The notes beneath the pieces are model-generated. The model worked only from the letters and a program-made list of their open reading frames with translations. It did not search any database and had not been told where the DNA came from. From Phytophthora colocasiae (taxonomy: Eukaryota; Oomycota; Peronosporomycetes; Peronosporales; Peronosporaceae), in contig JAGKQI010000098.1 in the NCBI GenBank assembly GCA_018806915.1, forward strand, positions 2,480,001 through 2,544,000: a stretch of 64,000 nucleotides of DNA. The letters run 5' to 3'. The position numbers and the translations under genes are program-made. Below, piece by piece: positions 54,047 through 64,000 of this stretch; position 1 is the stretch's first letter; each line of letters begins with the position of its first letter.

Positions 54047-54440
54047 TCCTGCACTCGAGTGAAGCTCCCCGAGCTTATGATACACTTCCTGTAAAAAAAA
54101 ATGCGTAAGTAACGGATTGAAGTAGGTTACTTCAAAGACAATTGAAGTAGGTTACTTCAATGACAATTGAAGTAGTGATGTGAAATCGTTGAGACAGGCG
54201 GGTCCCTTAGCGTTACTTATGTGGAAATCCCCTAACGGAATGCACGGTTACTTAGCGCTTACATCATTGTTGGGCGAGCGCTACATGCTCGCCTCCGCAA
54301 CGAAAGCTACCTGTGTGTGTGCGTTAGCATGTCTTGTATATATCTAGCAAAGTCTCGCCGTCGCATTCGCACTTGCTGGCGCGCAGGATGATTGGGGGAT
54401 TTCCCCAATCACGGCTACCTATCATTTGGCATTTTTTTCG
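54047..54440. other. Divergent intergenic region with direct repeats and palindromes
   Basis: Contains two and a half tandem copies of a 27 bp unit (54118-54175), each with the hairpin TTGAAGTA-GGT-TACTTCAA. Also present are GCGAGC...GCTCGC (about 54274-54294) and GATTGGGG...CCCCAATC (about 54390-54411). A part may be an unspliced 5' exon of the kinase-like gene or a small decayed transposon; I cannot decide. Confidence 0.5.
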
Positions 54441-56967
54441 ATGACTACAGTATGTGTCAATGTGGTGAGTGGTGGTGCGACTGCGGATACGACCAAGGAC
54501 GAGCGCTGTATCCTATACAGCTCAGCCGTGGCAAGTACGCATAAGTTTGTCCGGGTTTCTAGCGGTCCATGTGTTGCGTTCACTGAGTTACGGCGTCAGA
54601 AGGATGAAACGACGGCTTCTGTCGGGCTGCTGGAAGCTTTGGAGCTGTCGGAGACGCATCCAGTGGAGTTGCAAGTGTCTCCTGTAGCTGATAATGATAC
54701 TGCTACTAATTTAATCACTTGTAAGTGCAAGTTTGGAGCTGTTAAGAGAGTTCGCGTGTGTTTCCGGAACCGGACGAGATGTCCCGGTACAGTGTTTCGT
54801 GGACTGCAACGAATCGCCGGCAGGCTGTTAGATGGTGTCGTACTGTGGAGTGGAAAGAAGGCTTCAGTGGACTGGTTGAATCGCAGAGAAGCTGTGGAGT
54901 TTGTTGATGTGGAGTGGGAGTCGACTGGAACTGGATGTTGCAGCCATTTGGGGGTCATTTCCAGTGCCACAACTGTCGAGTTGGCTTGCGTTGAAACTCC
55001 AGAGGTGATGAATACTTCATCGTTTGAGTCTGTGGATGTCTACGTGGAGAAGATTTCGATGGAGCTTGGAGGCATCGATAAGTACGCTAGGACATTGCTG
55101 CAGGCGATTCTCCAGCGGCTTGACCCCAATGTGGAACAGGAGGCGATGGTGGCGCCAAGTGTTGGAGCGCTAGTGAGTGGATTGCCAGGTATTGGCAAGA
55201 CAGCGCTGGCCAAGGCGATCTGTAGATGTTTGAGCGTGACGACCGTTTTCCTGAATGCTGCAGATATTTTCCAGACGTACGTTGGTCAATCGGAGAAGCA
55301 GTTGGTCAGCGTTTTTGAGAATGCAGTTCTTCAATCTCCGAGTATTTTGCTGATCGATGGAATCGAAGCAATTGCTGGTAATCGCCGCATTCTTGCTGAT
55401 TCCCAGAGTGCTCTTGAGATTGGTGTTTTAGGAGCGTTGTTGGCTTCTCTAGAGAAGATTAAGGCGCCATCGCATCGAGTGTTTGTCCTAGCAACCACAA
55501 CGCAACCGGGACAGGTGGATGCTGCAGTACTTTCGAACGGGAGGATCGACAAAATTGTCAATATTGAGCCTCCTACACAAGCGGAACGTCTGGAAATCCT
55601 CCAGAAAATGACAAAGTCCTGGCAAACTGATCAACTCGATGGATTCATGAACCAAGTGAGCGAGTCCACAGGTGGATTTGTTGGTGCGGATCTACTGAGT
55701 CTTTGTCAGCGAGCACTTCAAGTATGTTTGAACGAGGCGGCAGCAACGAAGACGGAAGCGACTGCACTTGTCTATCCACACCATTTCGAGAAGGCACTTG
55801 CAGTGACCTACCCATCCGTCCTTCAGACACACCACGTCTCGCAGAAACAACGCCAACCAGCATCTACTTCAATTCAAAAGACAGATCAGAGTACATCGCA
55901 GGGTGCTTTCTCCGGTATCTTCGGTATGAATGATGCGAGCCCAATCCTCCGGGTGTCCTTGATAGAGCCACTGGAAGATTGCAGTCGATTCTTGAGATTT
56001 GGAACCACCCCACCGAAAGGAATTCTGTTGACGGGACCTCCAGGATCTGGCAAAACGCATTTGGCTAATGCTGTAGCCGAGGAAGTTCGTCGACGTGGAC
56101 TTGCATCTTTTGTGTCGGTGCAGTGCAGTGATTTGCTGACGAAGGTTGTTGGTGACACTGAGAAAGCTCTTCGTGAGCTCTTTGCCACTGCTAGAAATGC
56201 TGCACCGTGTGTGTTGTACTTCGACCAAATTGAAAGCATCGCGCCACTACGGGGCTTCGACACCAGTACGGAACAGACTTTTGACCGGATGTTGAGCATG
56301 CTGTTGGTTGAAATGGATGGCTTCAGCACGAGCCGAACCAAACTGCAGCGGAGTTTAGCGAGCGACGAAGCGCGAATGGCGTTTCTCAAGCAACACGTTG
56401 TGATTCTTGCATCCACAACAAATAAGGAGCTGCTGGACCCTGCCATTCTTCGACCCGGGTAAGACTTTTAGTTACATCTTACTTCTATTGCACTTCAGAC
56501 TGACTTGTGTTTGTTGTTGATCTATCAGCCGGTTCGACGTTCATATTAATGTCACCTACCCGGATGAAGAAGCGCGGACTGCTATCATTCTTCAAGCGTT
56601 GGAGAAGATTCCTGTGGATTTCTCCGGCGAATCAGTTCTGAATTCTCGTGAGGCGCTTGCTAGATACATGGCTAAACACACGAACGGGTTGTCCGCTGGA
56701 GACGTGAATGCTATTCTACGAGAAGCTGCCATGGCATCGATGCGGAACAACTTAGAGGCGAGGAGTGTAGCTATCAAGTATGTGCAGCAAGCTCTGGGTG
56801 AGGCCACGCCATCGTCAACGACATCCTCATCGAATTCTTCACCACTTTTCGCTAGCAGACAATCTCGTAAGAGAGATGATAGTAAGCGTCCAGGTGGATC
56901 TCAAGCTTCGATTCGTAGTACCCAAGCTAGACACCGCAAGACTGATGCTCGCCGCTTTGCTGCATAA
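54441..56967 (+). CDS. Type II AAA+ ATPase (CDC48/AFG2/PEX-like) with altered Walker B
   Basis: Exons 54441-56458 and 56529-56967 give 818 residues, starting at the first in-frame ATG. About 200 residues of N-domain precede two AAA modules. D1: Walker A GLPGIGKT (247-254), Walker B LLIDG (D306, G307), and its second-region motif reads VLSNGRID, lacking the usual Arg finger. D2: Walker A GPPGSGKT (532-539), Walker B LYFDQ (D595, Q596), and a normal LRPGRFD. Canonical members have Asp-Glu at both Walker B sites. The C-terminus is Ser/Arg-rich. Two tandem AAA modules place it with CDC48, AFG2/SPATA5-like or PEX1/PEX6 proteins; the altered D1 is most like PEX-type divergence. Exact orthology is not settled. 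Confidence 0.88.
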
Positions 56968-57088
56968 TAGAAATCAAGAGGGTTTACCTTCATTCTTGAA
57001 AAGAGAAGACATCGTATCTATATTTCTTCTTCCTCTTATTTAAATATTTAAAAACAAGAATGTACCAATCACATGGTACAAATCAAAA

Positions 57089-58836
57089 ATGCGAGGTGAA
57101 CGGAGACGTCCGACGCCGCATCTTGGCGCTAATGCGCACCATCGAAACCGATACAAGGACAATCCACCAGATTTCTATGCTCTAGGCATGCAGTACCCAG
57201 AGTTTAAGCAATAGTAAATGGATTTGTGGTGGCTACTACAGCAAATTGTACTCACAACATTCTGGTGATGGCAGCCTTCGAAATGTAAACGATGTCAAGT
57301 GCCGAGCGTCACTCGCATGGGACGATCCTTTCGCTGTCAGGTACTGTAGAATTTCTATTTAAATGACAGTACGGAGGTTTCTTAACTATTTGTGAACAGA
57401 GAGTTGACCAAGACGCTGTTGCTCCATGATTTTGGACTGCAATGGGATATCCCCATTAATCGGTTGTGTCCTCCTGTACGTAGCTGTAGTGATGCTTGAA
57501 TCGTGTGAAGTTTTACTACTACTAATGTGCATGTTACTGTTGTTAGCTGCCAAACCGCTTGAATTACCTCCATTGGATTGAAGATTTAATTACTCAAGCG
57601 AATTGGATCAAAGCTGCTGGAGATGCTGTGTCAGGTATTGACATCGGAACGGGAGCGAGCTGCATCTACGCGCTACTAGGTGCAACGATGAACAAGTGGA
57701 AATTTATCGCGACAGAAATTGATGCCGAATCCTTTGAGTGTGCGAAAGAAAACGTGGCTCGGAATCAATTGGAGAAACTGATCTCTGTCAAGCGGACGCA
57801 CATTGACAAATTGCTTTTGGAGCCGCTGCAGGACGAGCCGCCGACCTCGAAGTTCCAATTTGTTATGTGCAACCCACCCTTCTTCGACAATATGAGTGAG
57901 GCGGACACGAATCCAGATTCGAGCTGTATGGGCAGCGTCAATGAAATGGTGTATCCTGGAGGAGAGGTGACTTTTATTGGGAATATGATCCGGGAGAGCG
58001 AGCAATTGCGGGATCGCGTGCTCTGGTTCACTTCGATGGTTGGCAAGAAGTCGAGTGTGCGCAAACTTCTAGCCTTGCTGCGTGGGGCGATGGTACACAG
58101 CACTCGCACAACGGAATTTTTTCAAGGGCGAACGAAGCGGTGGGGAATCGCGTGGACATTTTCAGCAGATGTGTTAGATGATCCCTCTGTACGTGTTGAA
58201 ACTGTGAGGAAGGGACGTAGTGCCATACTTTAATGATTGATATTTTGTTTATGAATTACCTGCAGGCAAAAGTTCTGGGTAAAAGGAAAGAAGCCCATCG
58301 GAGGCAAGAACTGAGATTTCAGGTGCCGCTAAAAAGTGATGAAGGTTCGTTTTTTCATTATAGATGCTTTCTTGTTTCGTGAATACTTACTTTCCTGCGT
58401 CCTATCTCCTCGTTAAACTGCAGCAGAAAGTGGCTGCGCTTCAAAAGAAGAGGTTCTTCAAAGAGTTCGTGAATTTGTCTGCAGCAAACCTGAGCTAAGG
58501 CTTTCAATAGATGCTATGGGGGAAGAAGAGGATGGAGATTATGCAGACGAGATGGGTGAGGGTGGCGAGGATGGAGAGGATGAAGATCAAAACTGGTTGA
58601 TGTACCGACTGGAACAACACAAAATGGTTGCTGGTGCTATCTCGACTGAAATTCGCTGTGCTGGTCGAGTGGAGATAGACACCTTAGACGAAAAGAATGG
58701 TTTCGAGGTGTTGGTCGCCTTTGAAGAGGGAGAACGTGCTGCGTTCTGGGCGTTAGCTGACCTGCTCCAAGCAGCTACTCTTCGGACAGGGCGACAGTGG
58801 CGAAGAAAGCTTCAGCGACAACAACAGGATCAATGA
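57089..58836 (+). CDS. METTL16: METTL16: RNA N6-adenosine methyltransferase
   Basis: Exons 57089-57213, 57275-57340, 57400-57475, 57547-58188, 58266-58344 and 58424-58836 give 466 residues with all phases consistent. The N-terminus NRYKDNPPDFYALGMQYPEFKQ and NRLNYLHWIEDL follow the family closely. The SAM site GIDIGTGASCIYALLGAT begins at residue 119, the catalytic NPPF is at 198-201, and EFFQGRTKRWGIAWTF closes the methyltransferase domain. The family methylates adenosine in U6 snRNA and certain hairpins using S-adenosylmethionine. The C-terminus is an acidic, disordered insert (EEEDGDYADEMGEGGEDGEDED) followed by a globular segment that may correspond to the U6-binding C-terminal domain (inference). 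Expected in nucleus and cytoplasm. Confidence 0.95.
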
Positions 58837-58945
58837 AGCTGCAAGAAAGGATCATTCAGTTTTCTACTTGAACTCCATCCCAGCGTTATCCAAAACTCAC
58901 AATTCAAGCTGCTGTCCATCGTTGTGGTTCTTCAAAACAGCCTTA

Positions 58946-59917
58946 TTACGCTGCAGGTTTGCTGGCTGACAATGCAATCAAGACATTCCCCATATCGGTG
59001 ACCGTGTTTCGGATCATGGTTCTCTTAGCCTCATCTGGCTTCATCCAATACAATGACTCGATGTACTCATGCAGCGCAGATTTCACTCGGTTCTCCTCCA
59101 AATGCAGCGAAGCAAGGTTCTGGCATGCGTAGTGCCTCACGTCATTGCGTGGTGCAGTTTTGGCCTTCTGAAACAAATCCAGTGCTTCATCTTTCTTGCC
59201 CTCTTCAACTCGAATTAAACCCAGATCATTGTACGGGTTCCCAAACGCTGGATCCACTTGGATAGCTCGCTGACATTCACTCACAGCTTCCTCCACTTCT
59301 CCATCCAAGTACAAATGCCATCCAAGATAGGCGTGTGCGTCTGCTGTCTCGAACAACTTGATAGACTCAGCATAGTAGGCTTTCGCAAGTCTCGTCTTGT
59401 CCTTCATCTCGAGATCCTCACTTGTTAGTAATTGAGATGCACTCTGAATAAGTTCCAGTGCCCCATTAAGCGCTGTTGCATCTTCCTCTGCCAATTGCCG
59501 CTTTTCCCAGTCATATTTCTCATTAAACGTCGTGGGATGCGGCACCTCTGCAAATTGAAGCAGCTGTCGATTATCTCCATCTCGATACAGTAGATGCACG
59601 CGCTGTGAGATCATCTTGTGGATCTGCAACGCCTCGTCCAGCGCGTCACTGAGCTCTTCTTGGGGTTGAGGCGCACGGAATTCAGTGCGTAAGGCCTGGA
59701 CGCAGGAGGCGCTGGAGCCAAAGAAGTCGCACCATTTAGTCCCCTTGTGCCACTCCACCTCACGCGGTAGAAGCGCCTTGAAAGCTTCGTGTGTGTCCAG
59801 CACCTTGGCGCTGCGCAGAAGCGAGCGGTACAGCGCCACCGCCAGCTTTGAGGATGGCATCGACTCAGCTTGAAGTGAAGTGACCAATTTTTGAGCTTTT
59901 AGTCCGATTTGGTTCAT
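58946..59917 (-). CDS. TPR-repeat protein
   Basis: 323 residues, one exon, first ATG at 59917. Residues 1-180 are helical and not recognised. About 189-290 are three tetratricopeptide repeats: [41 protein letters not shown] and [20 protein letters not shown]. There is no signal peptide or membrane segment; it is likely a cytosolic adaptor. Its start codon lies 75 bp from the start of the divergent RTEL1 gene, so they share a promoter region. Confidence 0.85.
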   Translation of the reverse strand: MNQIGLKAQKLVTSLQAESMPSSKLAVALYRSLLRSAKVLDTHEAFKALLPREVEWHKGTKWCDFFGSSASCVQALRTEFRAPQPQEELSDALDEALQIHKMISQRVHLLYRDGDNRQLLQFAEVPHPTTFNEKYDWEKRQLAEEDATALNGALELIQSASQLLTSEDLEMKDKTRLAKAYYAESIKLFETADAHAYLGWHLYLDGEVEEAVSECQRAIQVDPAFGNPYNDLGLIRVEEGKKDEALDLFQKAKTAPRNDVRHYACQNLASLHLEENRVKSALHEYIESLYWMKPDEAKRTMIRNTVTDMGNVLIALSASKPAA

Positions 59918-59970
59918 TGTGATGTGGTCCACTCAACTGCAACATATTCCACAGAAGCGCGAAGAGTGTT

Positions 59971-59986
59971 GGTCATTCCGCATTGG
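59971..59986 (+). promoter_or_regulatory. Inr-like element upstream of RTEL1
   Basis: GGTCATTCCGCATTGG keeps the TCATTYYNCAWT core of the oomycete Inr (mismatches only at the ends). It lies less than 25 bp before the ATG at 59993, which would give a very short 5' leader. Confidence 0.55.
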
Positions 59987-59992
59987 CCAGAC

Positions 59993-62900
59993 ATGGTGAA
60001 GCTCGAGATCTGCGGGATCCCTGTGGAGTTCCCATTCCCACCTTATGAGTCGCAGCTCATTTATATGGAGAAGGTGTTGCTGTCGCTTACATCTAAGCAG
60101 AATGCTATCCTTGAAAGCCCCACAGGAACTGGCAAGGTGCGTCCGTAATTTTTCAATTTAGACAAGCTCTTTATTACTTAAAAAATTAATTTAATTATTA
60201 TGTTGCTATGCAGACTTTGTGTCTGTTGTGTGCGACGCTGGCCTGGCGTCGAGAGCTGCAGAAGAAACTGGGAAAGAGTGCATTAGCGCAGCCAAAACCT
60301 CCTGGTGCATCGTTGGCTTATGAAGGATACGGTAGTGAAGGAGAGAGCGAGGCACCCGAGTTGCCAAGGATTATTTACTCGTCAAGGACACATTCGCAGC
60401 TGAAACAGGTGGTACAGGAGCTCAAGAACACGTCCTATCGTCCCAATGTCGCAGTGCTGGGCTCTCGAGAGCATTTATGCGTGCATGAGAAGGTGTCTAA
60501 ACTGCGAGGCACGAGACAGAACCTTGCCTGTCGATCCACGTGCAAAGACAGAAGGTGAATTGAATAAGCTCTACTTCTATTGTTAAGCTATGCTTGCTCT
60601 CTGATGCGATGTAATATTATGTTTCAGGTGCATTTACAAATTGGGGTTCGACTCCTATGCGAAGAGATCGAAGAAGAATGCCCAACCAATTATGGATATT
60701 GAGGAGCTCGTGACGACGATGAAGGAGAAAACGGTGAGTTGATGCTACATTATAATTTGGTGAGTTACTTCACTGATCAACAATTTCGTGTTGTATCGTC
60801 ACTGCCGTGCAGATTTGTCCTTTTTTCCTGACTAGGAACATGCTTCCTGAAGCTGAGATCATATTTGTACCGTATAACTACCTCATCGATCCTATGGCGC
60901 GTCGGTCAATCGGTATCTCCATCGAAAATTCTATTTTGATTTTTGATGAAGCACACAATGTGGTACGTATATGTGTATGGCTCTGGGATATTGCCCGGTT
61001 GCATTATTAACTAAGGTTGTCATGGGTAGGAATCAATTGCAAGTGATGCTGCGTCATATGCACTGTCGTCAAACGACATTTCTGGATGCATTTCTGAAGT
61101 TGACACGTTTATTAGAGGACTTTCAAACAACAGTATTCAGTTAAGTGCTGGGAGCAACTTATCACAGGAGGTAACTGGGGATTGCATTTAAACATTTATT
61201 TTGCAACTAACACTCTGCATCGTTTAGTCAACCCAAACGCTACGAGCTCTTTTCATGGAAATCGACAAAGGACTCAACAGTTTCCCGTTATCTACCAGTG
61301 GAGGGTTCACAAAGGTACTTGCTTTGAGAACTGTTGGAAAATATGTGTTTTCAATTGACACTCTTCGATTACAGCCAGGACAGTACATTTTTGAGTTTTT
61401 CGCGCAGTTTAACGTGAACTTCGATACGTGCCCTCTTGTTCTCAATATGATCGAAGAGATTATCGAAGTGGCGCACGGAGGTGATGACTCACAACGAGCT
61501 GCATCAAAACTCGACACCATGCTTTCATTCTTGAGCACAATTTTTCGAAGTAAGGAGCAACATATACAGGTAACTGCTTGCTTATCATTTAAAACGTTGC
61601 CCCCCCTCCTAATGTTGTTTTTAACCATTGTATCTGGTACACTGTGCAGGCCGCAAAAAATTATAGAGTTCATATTCAAGAAATTCGCGAAAGGTATCCT
61701 TCAGCGATGTTGCAGTATCGCAATATTTCAAACTAAAGAATGGTTTTTGTTGAACAGGCCTTCGAATACTGGACGCTTGTTTGATACTGGTCGAAACAAC
61801 AAAAAAGTCACACGTGTATTTAACTACTGGTGCTTCCATCCTGGAGTAGCTTTCCGTGAAATCTGTGCTAACAATGTACACAACGTCATCTTGACCAGGT
61901 TCGTAATTCTCTATGCTTACGTATTTTGTGTACTACGAAGTACTTCAAAAGTATTTAGCAACTGTATAATGCTTTATTGAATAGTGGAACACTTTCTCCT
62001 CTGGATACGACCGTCAAAGAGCTTGGAATTGACTTTCCGGTGCGGTTGGAGAACAACCATGTGGTTGACTCTGATCAAGTCTGGGTGGGTGTCGTAGGCA
62101 CGGGTGTGACTGGCAAGAGGTTAAATTCCAGCTACAATTTCCGGTCAACCGAAACGTACTTGCTGGAACTGGGCAATACGATCGTGAACTTTACCCGCCT
62201 CGTCCCACACGGCCTTCTGGTGTTTTTCCCTTCATACTCAATCCTGGAGGAGAGCATCGACAAATGGCGACGGCCTGCGTCAGGCGGATCAGCTCTATCC
62301 ATTTGGGATCGTATTGTTCAACAAAAGCAAACGTTTGTGGAACCTCGAGGAAGGGCTGATTTCAAGGCGGTGGTTGATGAATACCACCAAGCTATCGCGG
62401 ACAACCCAAAAGGCGCAGTATTTTTTGCTGTATGCCGAGGAAAGGTACGTGTGCTTGCACGGCTTGGATTTCCAATCATGTAATTAACAGCTTGCCATAT
62501 TAATTGACGAGTGCAGGTGAGTGAAGGCATTGACTTTTCGAATGACAAAGGCCGTGCGGTGGTCATCACAGGGTTACCCTTTCCGCCGACGAAAGACCCG
62601 AAGATTATGTTGAAGAAAAGTATTTTGGATGAAGCTGTAGTTCCGCCGGGGGAACTGGTAAGATCAGCTAAGCCTGTATATTGCCAGGTTTGGTGTGTGC
62701 GCTAACTCCTTTCTTCTGACACTAGAAATTGACTGGAAACGCATGGTATATCCAACAAGCATCACGAGCAGTAAACCAAGCCGTCGGGCGTGTCATTCGC
62801 CACCGCCACGACTACGGAGCTATTATCTTATTGGATGAGAGATTTGCATTGAAGCAGCAGCAAGAGTGCTTATCGAAGTGGCTGCTGCCCTATTGCCACA

Positions 62901-64000
62901 CTTGCAGAGGATATGGTTTGTATTCTATCCATGGGCCGCACAGGAGTGCCATAAGTATGTGAAGTCTGACAGAGTCTGAATGGTACTGTAGGTGAAGCCC
63001 ATATAGGCTTGACTCGGTTCTTTAAAATCAACAAGACAAGAGCAGTTCCAGAGTCATCAGTGAAGAAGCTTCAACAGCAGCCAAAATCGATGGGCTTATC
63101 CCGGAAGGCATTGTTAAAATCGTCTCAGACGGCCTCTGAGAGCGACAACGAGCAGGTCAGCCAGCAGCCAGGTGCTTCACAGCTCTTACATTCTAGCTCT
63201 CAAACGGCAATTGGAGATGGCCAGTCCTATGTAAACCCACAACTTCTTCGGCGTCCTACAGAACCGATGGAGGCACCAGGTATGTTCTTTATGAATTTTC
63301 TAGCGCATAGTGAGCGTTGGTCTGATATAACTGTTGTGGACATCTTTTTTTTTTTCGAATCAGAGACTAAGAAGCGTGCTCCACCAAATCTGCCAAGGCC
63401 AGTGACTCCTCAAAACCGTTCACTGGGATCTCTGTTGATGTCAACATCAAAGTCAGCGATGGTAGATATGACGTCGTCGATTTCGCGCCCCTTTACGGCA
63501 CCGAGCACGCTGAATGGGGGGCGTTCTACTGAAAGTGCTATAGTCATTGATGACAATGAAGCGCAGTCGTGGCGAAATGCGAAACAGCAGTTTGTGGCTA
63601 AGCAGGAGACTCCCAGCGTATCGAAAGGCGAGGAGTCTAGCGAAAAGATGTTCGCGGTCGAGTTCCCAGCAGTGGCGAGAAAGGTGCTACGACCTTCAGA
63701 CGTATCGAAACTATACACTTTCGTCCGGCAGCTTCGTGCTGGGGAAGACACGGAGTCGGCTATGGATGGGATCTGTGATCTGCTGAGCGACCCCGCGCAT
63801 AAAGAGTTGCTAGACTTGATGCCAAAAGTGTTGAACGGGGCAATGTGCAACCAGTTTATCGAGGCAGCCAGAACCCGTGGTTTGTCAGTAGCTGACAGAG
63901 ACCAAGGTGACTCGGTTCAAGGACGGCCTAGAGATATGTCGACGTTCTTCGAGCGACTTCAGCAAAAGAGGAGAAAGACTCACCAGGGGCACGTTCCAAC
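59993..64000 (+). CDS. RTEL1: RTEL1: regulator of telomere length helicase (5' part, cut by window edge)
   Basis: Fourteen exons in the window: 59993-60136, 60214-60554, 60628-60733, 60813-60962, 61030-61170, 61228-61314, 61375-61569, 61650-61693, 61758-61898, 61985-62444, 62517-62657, 62726-62915, 62992-63279 and 63364 onward, about 1020 codons. It is a superfamily 2 Fe-S helicase of the XPD/FANCJ group: Walker A ESPTGTGK (41-48), Cys 137, 154, 158, 163 and 199 around the Fe-S domain, DEAH (242-245), FNYWCFHPG, and [17 protein letters not shown] of motif VI. Close agreement with animal RTEL1, plus a harmonin-N-like helical domain (about 910-975) after the helicase core, separates it from FANCJ and DDX11. 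The family unwinds D-loops, G-quadruplexes and T-loops in the nucleus. The C-terminus is outside the window. Confidence 0.93.

Overview
The window looks like nuclear DNA of an oomycete, most probably a Phytophthora-like plant pathogen (inference). The evidence is: five promoters carrying the oomycete Inr/FPR core element; very compact genes with short (about 55-75 bp) GT-AG introns; tiny or shared intergenic regions; and secreted low-complexity proteins next to conserved eukaryotic housekeeping genes.

Region 1 (1-18711) is a head-to-tail tandem array of four near-identical 3.9-4.8 kb units, all on the minus strand. Each unit encodes a secreted protein built as signal peptide, an R-x-L-G / LGAGGGLRG block, a Lys/Asp/Glu-rich tract, a long His/Gln/Asn/Asp/Gly tandem repeat and a Thr/Pro-rich tandem repeat. 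Only copy 2 (5005-7815) is open over its full length. Copy 1 has a nonsense codon and runs off the left edge, copy 3 carries several frameshifts, and copy 4 has a nonsense codon and a frameshift. A 590 bp element with long terminal inverted repeats and a 10 bp target duplication sits upstream of copy 4. A diverged single-copy paralogue (18787-19554) follows and keeps the same core promoter and the LGAGGGLRG block.

Region 2 (20644-36936) is one uninterrupted minus-strand gene of 5430 codons. It encodes a giant secreted protein with about 20 beta-sandwich-like repeats, two propeller-like blocks, two YHYH domains and further modules near the C-terminus. Its start codon lies only 67 bp from the start of a divergent leucine-rich-repeat gene.

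Region 3 (37004-64000) is gene-dense. In order it holds: an LRR/RNI-like protein, a C2HC zinc-finger protein, a WD40 protein, an unknown 10-exon gene, a WW/IQ/ankyrin protein, ribosomal protein L27A (uL15), two unknown genes, an atypical kinase-like protein, a type II AAA+ ATPase with both Walker B glutamates replaced, METTL16 (RNA m6A methyltransferase), a TPR protein and the start of RTEL1 helicase, cut by the right edge. Exon structures were assembled by eye from GT-AG sites, reading-frame continuity and, for conserved families, agreement with the known protein. No operon-like logic is evident; neighbours share promoters or nearly touching 3' ends.
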